DNA of 64,000 nucleotides from Prado023 sp963700475. Lineage in GTDB: Bacteria > Actinomycetota > Actinomycetes > S36-B12 > CAIYMF01. This document shows, piece after piece, positions 28,987 through 37,598 of this stretch. The stretch is taken from assembly GCA_963700475.1 (NCBI GenBank), contig CAVOXR010000001.1, positions 62,001 through 126,000 of the forward strand, written 5' to 3'. How positions within the stretch are numbered: position 1 is the first letter of the stretch; every line of letters starts with the position of its first letter. The position numbers and the translations under genes were made by a program. The notes under the pieces were generated by a model. That model was not told the origin of the DNA, made no database searches, and was given only the letters and a program-made list of their open reading frames with translations.

Positions 28987-30375
28987 ATGACCCAGACGAC
29001 GGACCCGAGGACGGGCACCGCCACACCCGACCTGTCGATCCTGCGCGACGCTGTGCGAGGACGGGTGCTGCTGCCCGGCGACGACGGCTTCGAGGACGCC
29101 TCCCGCCCGTGGAACGTCGCCGTCCCCCAGCGGCCCGCCGCCGTGGTCCACGTCGCCGATGAGCAGGATGTCGTCGCCGTGGTCCGCCTGGCCCGGGAGC
29201 AGGGCTTCGTTGTCAGCGCCCAGCCCGGTGGGCATGGTGCGACGGACGCCCTCGACGGCACGGTCCTGGTGCGGACCGGTGCGCTCAACCAGGTGGTCGT
29301 CGATCGAGAGGCCGGGAGCGCGCGCGTGGGGGCGGGAGTCAAATGGGGCCAGCTCCTGGCTGCGCTGGATGGAACCGGCCTGATCGCGATGGCCGGCAGC
29401 AACCCGGATGTGTCCGTCGTCGGGTACCTGCTCGGTGGCGGGCTGTCATGGTTCGGGCGGCGCTACGGGATCGGCTCCCGGAGCCTGCAGGCGGCGCACA
29501 TCGTCGGCGGTGACGGCACCATCCGGTGGGTCGACGACGCATCCGACCCCGACCTGATGTGGGCGCTGCGTGGCGGCGGGGGCGAGTTCGGCATCGTCAC
29601 GTCGGTGCGGATCCAGCTGCACCCCGAGCCCGAGCTGCACGGTGGGAAGCTGACGTTCCCGATCACGCAGGCCGCCAGCGTGCTGAAGGCGTTCGCCGAG
29701 GTCACGAGTTGCGCGCCCGATGGCTTGACCTGCTGGGCCTCCCTCATGCACTTCCCCCCGATGCCCGAGCTTCCTGCGCACCTGCGGGGCAACTCGTTCG
29801 CGACCGTCGACGTCACCTGGCTGGGGGACGCCGACGAGGGGGCCGACCTCATCGCTCCCCTGCGCGAAGCCGGCACCCTGCTCAACGACTCGTTCGGCCC
29901 TGTCGCGATCGGCCGGCTCGGGGAGGTCGCGGCCGAACCGACCACACCGATGCCCTTCATCGAATGGGGCGGAGTCCTGCGCAGCCTGGACGAGACGACC
30001 ATCGAGCGCCTCGTCGACGTCGGCGGCGATCGGACGCGGACGGCGCTGACCGTCCTGCAGGTGCGCCACGTGGGCGGCGCCCTGGCAGTTCCAGGGGAGC
30101 CTGCCGGCGCCCTTTCCCACGTCGGGGCCGAGTACGTCGTGTTCACCTTCGGCGTTGCCGCCGCACCCGAACTCGTCGAGCCGATCCGGGCATCGCTGCG
30201 CGCGGTGGCCGCAGCCTGCGGGCCCGCGGCCGGCGCCGGGATTCCGCTGACCCTGCTCGGTCCGGGCTCAGACCTGTCGGCGGTCCACGACGACGAGACG
30301 CTGTCGTTCCTTCGTGCCGTCAAGCGACAAGTGGACCCCGACCACGTCATCCGCGGCAACCACCCGCTGGGCTGA
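28987..30375 (+). CDS. FAD-binding oxidoreductase (BBE family)
   Basis: Berberine-bridge-enzyme-like flavoprotein of 462 residues with an N-terminal PCMH-type FAD domain (RPAAVVHVADEQDVVAVVRLA, SAQPGGHGATD whose His is the usual covalent FAD attachment, SVVGYLLGGGLSWFGRRYG, LRGGGGEFGIVTSV) and a C-terminal BBE segment (VKRQVDPDHVIRGNHPL). Family members oxidise sugars, alkaloids or cyclic polyketides; the substrate here is unknown. ATG at 28987 has AGGAGA seven bases upstream. It converges on ettA. The second covalent attachment Cys of bicovalent members is not evident, so single His attachment is likely. Confidence 0.87.
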   Translation: MTQTTDPRTGTATPDLSILRDAVRGRVLLPGDDGFEDASRPWNVAVPQRPAAVVHVADEQDVVAVVRLAREQGFVVSAQPGGHGATDALDGTVLVRTGALNQVVVDREAGSARVGAGVKWGQLLAALDGTGLIAMAGSNPDVSVVGYLLGGGLSWFGRRYGIGSRSLQAAHIVGGDGTIRWVDDASDPDLMWALRGGGGEFGIVTSVRIQLHPEPELHGGKLTFPITQAASVLKAFAEVTSCAPDGLTCWASLMHFPPMPELPAHLRGNSFATVDVTWLGDADEGADLIAPLREAGTLLNDSFGPVAIGRLGEVAAEPTTPMPFIEWGGVLRSLDETTIERLVDVGGDRTRTALTVLQVRHVGGALAVPGEPAGALSHVGAEYVVFTFGVAAAPELVEPIRASLRAVAAACGPAAGAGIPLTLLGPGSDLSAVHDDETLSFLRAVKRQVDPDHVIRGNHPLG

Positions 30376-30377
30376 GG

Positions 30378-30419
30378 CCGCCACCCCGCAGGGCGACGAC
30401 CGACACCCGCGGGGGGCGG
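30378..30419. terminator. Hairpin between convergent BBE oxidoreductase and ettA genes
   Basis: An 11-bp GC stem (30378-30389 with 30409-30419, one bulged A at 30383) and a 19-base loop occupy almost all of the 49-base gap between two convergent genes. There is no U-tract; a bidirectional actinobacterial-type terminator is the likely role. Confidence 0.45.
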
Positions 30420-30424
30420 CGCCG

Positions 30425-32122
30425 CTACCCGCGGGTCAGTTTGCGGTAGGTGGCGCGGTGGGGGCGGGCTGCTTCGGGGCCGAGGCGGGCGATCTTGTTC
30501 TTCTCGTATGACTCGAAGTTGCCCTCGAACCAGAACCACTGCGAGTCGCCCTCGTAGGCCAGGATGTGGGTGGCCACGCGGTCGAGGAACCAGCGGTCGT
30601 GCGAGGTGATCACCGCACAGCCGGGGAACTCCAGCAGGGCGTTCTCCAGCGAGCCAAGGGTCTCCACGTCGAGGTCGTTCGTTGGCTCGTCGAGCAGGAT
30701 CACGTTGCCGCCCTGCTTGAGCGTCAGCGCCAGGTTCAGGCGGTTGCGCTCACCACCGGAGAGGACCTTGGACGGCTTCTGCTGGTCCGGGCCCTTGAAG
30801 CCGAACGCACCGACGTACGCACGTGAGGGCATCTCGACGTTGCCGACCTTGATCCAGTCCAGGCCGTCGGAGACGACCTCCCAGACGTTCTTGGTGGGAT
30901 CCAGCCCAGCACGGCTCTGGTCGACGTAGGACAGCTTGACCGTGTCGCCGACCCGGATGTCGCCGGAGGTCGGCATGGCCGCCTTGTCGGAGGTGTCCTC
31001 GTTGGCCTGCGCGACGATCATCTTGAACAGGGTCGTCTTGCCCACACCGTTGGGTCCGATGATGCCGACGATGCCGTTGCGCGGCAGGGTGAAGCTCAGG
31101 TTGTCGATGAGCACACGGTCGTCGAACGCCTTGGTCAGCCCGGCCGCCTCCACGACCAGGGAGCCCAGGCGCGGACCCGGAGGGATCTGGATCTCCTCGA
31201 AGTCCAGCTTGCGCGTCTTCTCCGCCTCCGTGGCCATCTCCTCGTAGCGGCCCAGACGGGCGCGGCTCTTGGTCTGGCGGGCCTTGGCGTTGGAGCGCAC
31301 CCACTCGAGTTCGTCGGTCAGGCGCTTGCGCAGCTTGGCGTCCTTCGCCCCCTCGACCTTGAGGCGGGCAGCCTTCGCATCGAGGTACGTCGAGTAGTTG
31401 CCCTCGTAGGGGAAGGCGCGCCCCCGGTCGAGCTCGAGGATCCACTGCGCCACGTTCTCCAGGAAGTACCGGTCGTGGGTGATCGCGACGATCGTGCCCG
31501 GGTACTTCTCCAGGTGCTGCTCGAGCCACTGAACGCTCTCGGCATCCAGGTGGTTCGTCGGCTCATCGAGGAGGAGCAGGTCCGGCTGCTGCAGCAGCAG
31601 CTTGCACAGCGCCACACGGCGACGCTCGCCACCGGACAGGACCGAGACATCGGCGTCCGGCGGAGGGCAGTTCAGGGCATCCATCGCCTGCTCGAGCTGC
31701 GCGTCGAGGTCCCACGCTCCGAGGTGGTCGATCTTCTCCTGGAGGACCCCCATCTCGGACATCAGGCTGTCGAAGTCGGCGTCCGGATCGCCCATCAGCT
31801 CGGAGATCTCGTTGTACCGGTCGAGCAGCGCCTTGGTCTCGGCCACGCCGTCCTCGACGTTGCCCAGGACGTCCTTGGTCTCGTCGAGCACCGGCTCCTG
31901 CGACAGGATTCCCACGGTGTAGCCCGCGCTGAGGTCAGCATCTCCATTGGACACGTGGTCCAGGCCGGCCATGATCTTGATCAGGCTCGACTTGCCCGCC
32001 CCGTTGGGCCCGACGACGCCGATCTTGGCCCCCGGGAGGAACGACAGGGTGACGTCGTCGAGGACGACCTTGTCACCGAAGGCCTTGCGGGCCTTGCGCA
32101 GTGTGTAGATGTACTCAGCCAT
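30425..32122 (-). CDS. ettA: Energy-dependent translational throttle protein (ABC-F ATPase)
   Basis: ABC-F translation factor of 565 residues, the EttA subgroup, which binds the ribosomal E site and gates the first elongation step according to energy state. Two nucleotide-binding domains are seen: Walker A GPNGAGKSS near residue 41, signature LSGGERRRVALCK, Walker B LLLLDEPTNHLD; and GPNGVGKTT, LSGGERNRLNLAL, ILLDEPTNDLD. The P-site-interacting linker lies between (about 240-310, KLRKRLTDELEWVRSNAKARQTKSRARLGRYEEM), and the arm with HLGAWDLDAQLEQAMDAL is in domain 1. The ATG at 32122 starts MAEYIYTL, with a TACCCT hexamer seven bases before it. Next to an ssb gene as in mycobacteria. Confidence 0.97.
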   Translation of the reverse strand: MAEYIYTLRKARKAFGDKVVLDDVTLSFLPGAKIGVVGPNGAGKSSLIKIMAGLDHVSNGDADLSAGYTVGILSQEPVLDETKDVLGNVEDGVAETKALLDRYNEISELMGDPDADFDSLMSEMGVLQEKIDHLGAWDLDAQLEQAMDALNCPPPDADVSVLSGGERRRVALCKLLLQQPDLLLLDEPTNHLDAESVQWLEQHLEKYPGTIVAITHDRYFLENVAQWILELDRGRAFPYEGNYSTYLDAKAARLKVEGAKDAKLRKRLTDELEWVRSNAKARQTKSRARLGRYEEMATEAEKTRKLDFEEIQIPPGPRLGSLVVEAAGLTKAFDDRVLIDNLSFTLPRNGIVGIIGPNGVGKTTLFKMIVAQANEDTSDKAAMPTSGDIRVGDTVKLSYVDQSRAGLDPTKNVWEVVSDGLDWIKVGNVEMPSRAYVGAFGFKGPDQQKPSKVLSGGERNRLNLALTLKQGGNVILLDEPTNDLDVETLGSLENALLEFPGCAVITSHDRWFLDRVATHILAYEGDSQWFWFEGNFESYEKNKIARLGPEAARPHRATYRKLTRG

Positions 32123-32215
32123 GGGGTCAAGGGTATCGGCCGCACGGTCATGCCCAGTAACCCGCGAAACGGCTGACCGGGCCCCGGCAGCGGCGGCCGG
32201 ACCCCTTCCGAACGG

Positions 32216-32740
32216 TCAGGCGGCGCCGATCCCCACCTCGACGGAATCCGGCCCAGCCGCCGGACCACGCGCACCGGCCCCGAGCCCCGGGCGGTCCTCC
32301 ACCCCCTCAAGAGACCCGGACGGTGACTCCTCCTCGACCGGTCCCGTCTGCGGGCCGATCGGAGCCCGCTGGAACTGCGCCCGGCAGCGCGTGAGGTCCA
32401 GCCCGAAGCTGACGGCCTCGAGGTCGGTGAACGTCACGGCCATCGTGGTCCCCGGCGCCCCGGCGACCTCGCGATCGACAGTGCGCTGCCGAACCTTGCC
32501 GTGCACGAGGACCGGGTGACCCTTCGCGAGCGACTTCGCCGCGTTCTCGGCAGCCCGCCGCCACGCGGTCACGTTCCAGTAGTTGGTGTCGCCGTCGAGC
32601 CAGCGGCCGCTGGCGCGGTCGTAGCGCTTGACGGTCGAGGCCACGCGGAACCTCGCCAGGGCATCACCCCGGGTGGTGACCCGGAAGTCGACATCGGACA
32701 CCAGGTTGCCCGACACCGTGATCATCGTCTCGTTCATCAT
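32216..32740 (-). CDS. ssb: Single-stranded DNA-binding protein paralogue
   Basis: OB-fold SSB of about 174 residues. The N-terminal strands (MITVSGNLVSDVDFRVTTRGDALARFRVAS), the GDTNYWNVTAWRRAAENAAKSLAKGHPVLVHGKVRQR core and the later MAVTFTDLEAVSFGLDL strand are typical. The C-terminal 50 residues are Gly/Pro/Glu-rich and end in VEVGIGAA, lacking the acidic DDDIPF-like tip that essential SSBs use to recruit partners, so this is probably the second, non-essential SSB found beside ettA in mycobacteria (from memory). Start is either of two adjacent ATGs at 32740 and 32737, or the ATG at 32725. Confidence 0.88.
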   Translation of the reverse strand: MMNETMITVSGNLVSDVDFRVTTRGDALARFRVASTVKRYDRASGRWLDGDTNYWNVTAWRRAAENAAKSLAKGHPVLVHGKVRQRTVDREVAGAPGTTMAVTFTDLEAVSFGLDLTRCRAQFQRAPIGPQTGPVEEESPSGSLEGVEDRPGLGAGARGPAAGPDSVEVGIGAA

Positions 32741-32840
32741 CCCCCCGATCCATCGACGCCCCCCGGCGCCGCCCCCCACACACTGCCCGCCGATGGCCAC
32801 GTCCGCCAGCCCTGCGCGCCACATCTGTGGACGGGCGACG

Positions 32841-33587
32841 TCACGTCGTCAGTGGCCACGCGATCGTGATCGCCGAGGCCAGCCCGTGGGCGAGCAGATT
32901 CGTGGCCAGCTGACGCTCGACATCGTCGCGATCGAACCGACGCGTGCGCAGGCTCCGGTGCACCCACCGCGACTCGCGGCAGCGCCCGAGCACATGCTCG
33001 CTGGACAGCATCCGGGCCTTCACCTTGGAGAGTCCGCCCTCATCGGCCTCCGGGTGCAGTCGGTAGGCCGCCGTGGACGCGGCGGCCTCAAGGATCGCCG
33101 CTCCAAGGATCTCGCGGGCTCGCGCCGGGGCCTCCGGGTGGACCTGGGCGCCACCGTGCAGAAGCCGACGCTGCTCGTCGGCGGTCAGGGGATGCAGCTC
33201 CGCGGCGACGAAGGAGACCACCTGGGGCCACCGTCCGCTGACCCACGTGGCACCCACGCAGGCCTCGACCATGTCGGCCATCCGGTGCGCCGACGGGCTC
33301 CAGTCCAGCCAGTCCCCCAGGTCGATCTCACGCGCGAGCTCCCCGAGGTGGGCATCCGTCGTGAACGTGTCCGCACGCCCTGCGCAGTAGGGGCATCCGG
33401 GGCCAGCGATCACCGAGTGGGCGTGCAGCACCACCTCCAGGATCGAGTCCCCGACGAGCTCGAGCCGCTGGAACTCCTGGCCCCGACACGTCCGGATCGC
33501 CTCCATCGCGTCGGGCGTCAGCGGTCCCAGCCGGGAGGTGACCGCATCCCGTTGGATCGCCTCCTGGGAAGGATCCCGCCGCATCAT
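32841..33587 (-). CDS. Protein with tandem RNase III-like domains
   Basis: Protein of about 248 residues. Residues about 25-145 look like an RNase III catalytic domain: the signature helix FQRLELVGDSILEVVLHAH with the metal-binding Glu and Asp, and DMVEACVGATWVSG, which keeps the second D-x2-E pair, after an SPSAHRMA loop; an inserted CPYC pair could bind metal. Residues about 155-245 repeat the pattern in weaker form: EILGAAILEAAASTAAYRLHP, then GGLSKVKARMLSSEHVLG, then DDVERQLATNLLAHG; the signature Asp is Ala. No double-stranded RNA-binding domain follows. The two adjacent ATGs at 33587/33584 have GGAGG before them. The assignment rests on motifs I can read; no search was possible. Confidence 0.6.
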   Translation of the reverse strand: MMRRDPSQEAIQRDAVTSRLGPLTPDAMEAIRTCRGQEFQRLELVGDSILEVVLHAHSVIAGPGCPYCAGRADTFTTDAHLGELAREIDLGDWLDWSPSAHRMADMVEACVGATWVSGRWPQVVSFVAAELHPLTADEQRRLLHGGAQVHPEAPARAREILGAAILEAAASTAAYRLHPEADEGGLSKVKARMLSSEHVLGRCRESRWVHRSLRTRRFDRDDVERQLATNLLAHGLASAITIAWPLTT

Positions 33588-33689
33588 CCCTCCGGGGCCT
33601 CCCGGGGAACCTTCAGCGGCGCGCACACCTGTGATTCTGCCCTCCCGGGCACGCGCGGTCCTGCTGCCGACGCCGACCACGCGACGCGC

Positions 33690-34580
33690 TCAGCCGGTCA
33701 CGACCCCCGACACCAGCGCCCGCACGGGCTCCTCGCCGCCCTCGGCCGGCGACACGGGGAACAGGGCGAACTCCACCCCGCCGGACGAGCCGGAGCGCGA
33801 GCAGAGGATCGGCGTGGACGGCAGCACGATCGGGCGCTTGAAGGCGATCTCCAGTCGTCGCCCCGGCACCACCTCGTCGACATCGAGCTCCGCCGCCGCG
33901 CGCCCGGTGGTCCACCACCCGTGCACGATCGCCTTCGAGAAGCCGAAGGCCTTCGCGGGAACGGCGTGCAGGTGGATGGGGTTGATGTCGCCGGTCACCC
34001 GCCCGAACGCCCGCCCGGTCCCCTCCGGCACGTGGATCGGCACCTCCTGCTCCCATTCCCCCGCGGAGTCGAGGTGCGGAACAGCCGACTCCTCGGCCCC
34101 GCTGGCCGACCGGCTGCGGGACAGGTAGATGGAGGTGGAGCGCCAGCACAGGGTCCCGTCGATGCTGACCTCGCCCGAGACGTCGAACTCCAGCCCCGCT
34201 CGTACGTGCCGGCCCTGGGACACCGCGGCCCGCACATCCCACGGCCCGTCCACGGGCAGTTCGTCGAGGACGTCGATGACGGCGCCCTGGTGGACCAGCC
34301 CCAACGCCTTGACCGGGAAGGACCACTGGGACAGCAGGTCGATGTGCAGGGCCATGATCGGCAGCTGCGGGAACGCGATCGGAAGCTCCGCGCTCGAGCC
34401 GACCACCGAGCGGTACGACGCCAGCTTCTCGCGATCCGGCTGCCAGCCGGTGACCACCGTCTGCCTCTCGGGCAGGACAGTGGTCGCGTTCGCCGAGCGC
34501 TTCCACGGAGCGATGGCCCGCACCAGGCTCACCGGGTAGCGGGGAAGGTCGGTGCGGGGGGTCTCGTCAGAGGGGGTCAT
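33690..34580 (-). CDS. MaoC-family dehydratase (double hotdog)
   Basis: Hotdog-fold protein of 296 residues with two half domains. The C-terminal half carries the MaoC/hydratase motif: FGRVTGDINPIHLHAVPAKAFGFSKAIVHGWWTTG, with the Asp and His of the hydratase 2 motif (D-x4-H). The N-terminal half (about 40-150, YPIMALHIDLLSQW region) is the inactive-type partner. The arrangement is like mycobacterial HtdX/HtdZ-type 3-hydroxyacyl dehydratases, which act on acyl-CoA or acyl-ACP. It lies 3 kb before the lipid-synthase locus, in the opposite orientation, so a link to that pathway is possible but not shown. The ATG at 34580 has GGAAGG before it. Confidence 0.85.
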   Translation of the reverse strand: MTPSDETPRTDLPRYPVSLVRAIAPWKRSANATTVLPERQTVVTGWQPDREKLASYRSVVGSSAELPIAFPQLPIMALHIDLLSQWSFPVKALGLVHQGAVIDVLDELPVDGPWDVRAAVSQGRHVRAGLEFDVSGEVSIDGTLCWRSTSIYLSRSRSASGAEESAVPHLDSAGEWEQEVPIHVPEGTGRAFGRVTGDINPIHLHAVPAKAFGFSKAIVHGWWTTGRAAAELDVDEVVPGRRLEIAFKRPIVLPSTPILCSRSGSSGGVEFALFPVSPAEGGEEPVRALVSGVVTG

Positions 34581-34695
34581 CGCGGCCCTTCCGGGGCTGG
34601 GGGCGGGCTGCCCTGGCGTCTGACGCTAGCCCAGCCACGGACACCGATGCACCCCCGACGCCGGTGGCAACGAGCCGGCAGAGCCCCGGACCCGC

Positions 34696-34701
34696 CACAA
34701 T
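34696..34701 (+). promoter_or_regulatory. Putative -10 element, leaderless start of the DUF2505 gene
   Basis: CACAAT ends six bases before the ATG at 34708; no Shine-Dalgarno is present. Confidence 0.45.
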
Positions 34702-34707
34702 GGCCCG

Positions 34708-35220
34708 ATGGACCACAGCTTCGATCTGACCATCGCGCCCTCGACCGTGCACGCCGACCTGATCACCGAGGACTTCCTGCGGGCGTTCGCGACCGAGGTG
34801 GGAGTCGAGGTGGACTCGCTCACCTGCGACGCCTCCGGCGAACGCGCGGTCGCCACGATGGAGTGGCGCTTCTCCACGTCCAAGCCCGGCATCCCGGACC
34901 TGGCCAAGAAGCTCCTGCCGGGCGAGGTGCGACTGTCCTGGGCCCAGGAGTGGGGCCCCCTGACCGACGAGGGCGCTGACGGCACACTCGAGGTGCACCT
35001 GCTCGGCTCACCCAAGGCCACCTCCATGGGCACCTCGCAGCTGCTGGTCAGCGAAGGTGGCTCGACACTGGCCACCTCGACGAGCACGAAGGCGGCCCTG
35101 CCCTTCCCGCTCGCCGGCTCGGTCCAGTCCAAGATCGACAAGGACCTCGTCGGCTGGATCCTGTCGGTGCAGGCCCGGGTGCTGACGCGGCGCCACGCCG
35201 AGGGGCCGACGGAGGGCTGA
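34708..35220 (+). CDS. DUF2505 (SRPBCC-like) protein
   Basis: Protein of 170 residues in the DUF2505 family found mostly in actinobacteria, predicted to have a START/SRPBCC ligand-binding fold. Visible features are the HSFDLTIAPSTVHADLITEDFLRAFA start, alternating strands (AVATMEWRFSTSKPGIPDLAKKLLPGEVRLSWAQEWG), an LEVHLLGSPKATSMGTSQL strand pair and a long C-terminal helix (SVQSKIDKDLVGWILSVQARVLTRR) as in SRPBCC proteins. No ligand is known. A hydrophobic-ligand role would suit the lipid genes nearby, but this is only an inference. Leaderless by its -10-like hexamer. Confidence 0.8.
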   Translation: MDHSFDLTIAPSTVHADLITEDFLRAFATEVGVEVDSLTCDASGERAVATMEWRFSTSKPGIPDLAKKLLPGEVRLSWAQEWGPLTDEGADGTLEVHLLGSPKATSMGTSQLLVSEGGSTLATSTSTKAALPFPLAGSVQSKIDKDLVGWILSVQARVLTRRHAEGPTEG

Positions 35221-35267
35221 CGCCGACCGGACGGACCGAATCGCCTCCCCGCTGACGGCGTTTCGGG

Positions 35268-35273
35268 CAGACT
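35268..35273 (+). promoter_or_regulatory. Putative -10 element, leaderless start of the membrane hydrolase gene
   Basis: CAGACT ends six bases before the ATG at 35280. Confidence 0.4.
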
Positions 35274-35279
35274 GCCCCC

Positions 35280-37316
35280 ATGGCCCCTCGATCCGGGCGG
35301 CGCTACCTGGCGCTGCGCACAGGAGTGACCGCTGCTGCCGCCGTCACGTCCAACACGTTCGCCCGGGGCCTCCTCCCCCGCACGACGACCGATCAGGCGA
35401 TGGCGACCGGCGTGACCGCCGCGATCGGCCTCGGGGTGGGCACTCTGGCAGTGTCGGCGGTCGAGGCCACTGCTGAGCTGGTGGCGACCTCGCGCGGCCG
35501 GGGCGATCCTGAGAACACCACGCTCATCGCGGCGGCGATCGTCGCTGGTGCCGGGTTGGCCGCTGCGCGACTCCTGCCCAACACGAGCACCACCCCGCTG
35601 CCCGTCGCCACCGGCAACTCCGTGGCCAGGTTGCTCGGTGGCGGAGCCGCCGCTGCCGCACTCGTGATCACCTCCGACAAGGCAACCCGGCAGCTCGTGG
35701 GACCGGTATCCCCTGCCATCGGGATGGTCACGGCGGCCGCCATCGGCGGCACGATCTCGGCGATCCGCGTCAACGCCCGCGATCGTCGCGCCCTTGCTGT
35801 GGGCGAGACCGGTGACCGCCACCAGATCCAGCGCCCCAAGACCGCCGTGGGAATGGCCAAATCGGCCGCGCTGGGAGGATCCGTCGGCGCGGGGCTGATG
35901 GTCCTGGCCGGCACGGAGTACGCACTGGCCGAGGGATCGACGGCCCTGGTCAGCCGCGCCCTGGGTCGAAGCGACGACAAGGTCACACCGCTCGTCGGCC
36001 ACTCGATCGCTGCGGCGCTCATGGTCCCCGCCGGAATCGTCGCCCTCGACCGGCTGCGTCGGCGGATCCAGCACGCCGACGACGTGGTCGAGGCCGCCTA
36101 CCCGGACGCCCCCACGAGCCGTTCGGTCACCGCAGGTCCCGCGAGCCTGATCGCCTTCAACGACATCGGCAAGGAGGGCCGTCGGTTCGTCCTGATGACA
36201 CTGGGTGCCCACGAGATCGCCGATGTCATGGGCGAACCGGCGGTCGACCCGATCCGGGCAGTCGCCGGCTTCGAGAGTGCGCGGACCCCTGAGACGCGCG
36301 CCGACCTTGCCCTGTCCGAACTCGACGCCCTGGGGGCGTACGAGAAGTCGGTCATCGTCGTCGCTGCCCCCACGGGCGTGGGGTACGTCAACTACTCGTT
36401 CGCTGAAGCCCTCGAGTACCTGACCCGAGGTGACTGCGCCATCGTCGTGCCCCAGTACGCCCTCGTGCCCAGCGCGCTGGCCCTGAACCAGACCGACGCC
36501 GGTGTCCGGATGCAGACGCTGATCCTCCAGGGGATCCGTGACCGGATTGCCGCCCTGCCCGAGGGCAGCCGGCCCCGCCTGCTCCAGTTCGGCGAGAGCC
36601 TCGGAGCCCAGGTGGCTCTCGATGTGGCTGCGGACGGCACCGCAGTCTTCGATGACCTGGGGCTGGAACGGGGGCTCTACCTGGGAACGCCGTTCCGGAC
36701 GGAGCTGTGGGACCGATGGTTCGCCGACCCCGCGGCGGCCGACCCGTCGGGCATCCTGGGCAAGGTGGCCCGGGCGGACGAGATCCCGTCGCTGCCCGCG
36801 TCGGTCCGCCATGTTCAGGTCATCCATCACGACGACCCGATCAACATGTTCTCCTACGACGCCGTCGTGCGAACGCCCTGGTGGATGGGCCCACCACAGA
36901 CCCGGCCACCGCAGGTCCCGCGGGAGACGTCGTTCCGGCCGATCACGACGTTCGTCATCACGCTGGTCGACCTCAAGAACGGGATGAACTCCAAGCCCGG
37001 CGACTTCGTTCGCCTGGGCCACGACTACCGGATCGAGCTGTGCGACGCGATCCGCCACACCTACCAACTCACCGCCAGCCCGGAGCAGGTCGACCGGATC
37101 GAGCTGGCCCTGCGCCAGCGCGAGCGGGACTGGGCCACCAGGAGGATGGTCGCCAACAAGTTCGCCTCAGCGCGGGCATCCGTGCTGGGTCAGCTGCAGA
37201 AGTGGGGCGTCGACCCGAAGACCGTTGACATCGATGACGAGTCGACCTCCAGCCTTGTGCGCGGAGACATCTCGGGACTGTTCAGCAAGCTCGGCTCGTC
37301 AGGGTCGGTGGGATAG
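35280..37316 (+). CDS. Membrane alpha/beta-hydrolase family protein (Abhydrolase_9)
   Basis: Protein of 678 residues in the actinobacterial Abhydrolase_9 family (formerly DUF2319). The N-terminal third (to about residue 260) has several Ala/Gly-rich hydrophobic segments that look membrane-embedded (about 40-65, 80-100, 115-130, 145-165, 195-215, 240-260). The C-terminal part is the hydrolase domain, with the nucleophile elbow GESLG (Ser440) in RLLQFGESLGAQVALDVAA, a LYLGTPFRTELWDRWFADP segment, and HVQVIHHDDPINMFSYDAVVRTPWWM with the probable Asp. Substrate unknown; a membrane lipase or esterase is likely. It directly precedes the lipid-synthase locus with a 282-base gap. Confidence 0.85.
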   Translation: MAPRSGRRYLALRTGVTAAAAVTSNTFARGLLPRTTTDQAMATGVTAAIGLGVGTLAVSAVEATAELVATSRGRGDPENTTLIAAAIVAGAGLAAARLLPNTSTTPLPVATGNSVARLLGGGAAAAALVITSDKATRQLVGPVSPAIGMVTAAAIGGTISAIRVNARDRRALAVGETGDRHQIQRPKTAVGMAKSAALGGSVGAGLMVLAGTEYALAEGSTALVSRALGRSDDKVTPLVGHSIAAALMVPAGIVALDRLRRRIQHADDVVEAAYPDAPTSRSVTAGPASLIAFNDIGKEGRRFVLMTLGAHEIADVMGEPAVDPIRAVAGFESARTPETRADLALSELDALGAYEKSVIVVAAPTGVGYVNYSFAEALEYLTRGDCAIVVPQYALVPSALALNQTDAGVRMQTLILQGIRDRIAALPEGSRPRLLQFGESLGAQVALDVAADGTAVFDDLGLERGLYLGTPFRTELWDRWFADPAAADPSGILGKVARADEIPSLPASVRHVQVIHHDDPINMFSYDAVVRTPWWMGPPQTRPPQVPRETSFRPITTFVITLVDLKNGMNSKPGDFVRLGHDYRIELCDAIRHTYQLTASPEQVDRIELALRQRERDWATRRMVANKFASARASVLGQLQKWGVDPKTVDIDDESTSSLVRGDISGLFSKLGSSGSVG

Positions 37317-37542
37317 CACCATCGCTGCGCCGGCCTCCAGCTCACCATGTGACCAACATCACATCTGAGCCGTCGGGCCACCTGGACCGACACGCATCGG
37401 AGCCGGCGACCACCACCAGAGACGCCACCCGGTCGGGAATCCACCCGTGCTGGGCGCGGACCGCTTCGCCACGTCGCCGACGCCGTCAGCGGCCGGGCGG
37501 GGCCATCGACGGTGCCGGTGCCGGCACCAGCCACTGGCGTAC

Positions 37543-37571
37543 CTACGCCAACGTAAGTTACGGTTGCGTAG
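37543..37571. promoter_or_regulatory. 29-bp palindromic operator candidate upstream of the PfaD-like gene
   Basis: Two 14-base arms (37543-37556 and 37558-37571) around a central G match at 12 of 14 positions as an inverted repeat. The arms have consensus CTACGCnAnCGTAA. The site ends 27 bases before the ATG at 37599, where a repressor would cover the promoter. The shape and size fit a TetR-family acyl-CoA-responsive regulator. No regulator gene is in the window. The rest of the gap 37317-37542 shows no gene. Confidence 0.6.
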
Positions 37572-37598
37572 CAAAGCCGCGACGACGCAGGTGGTGCC

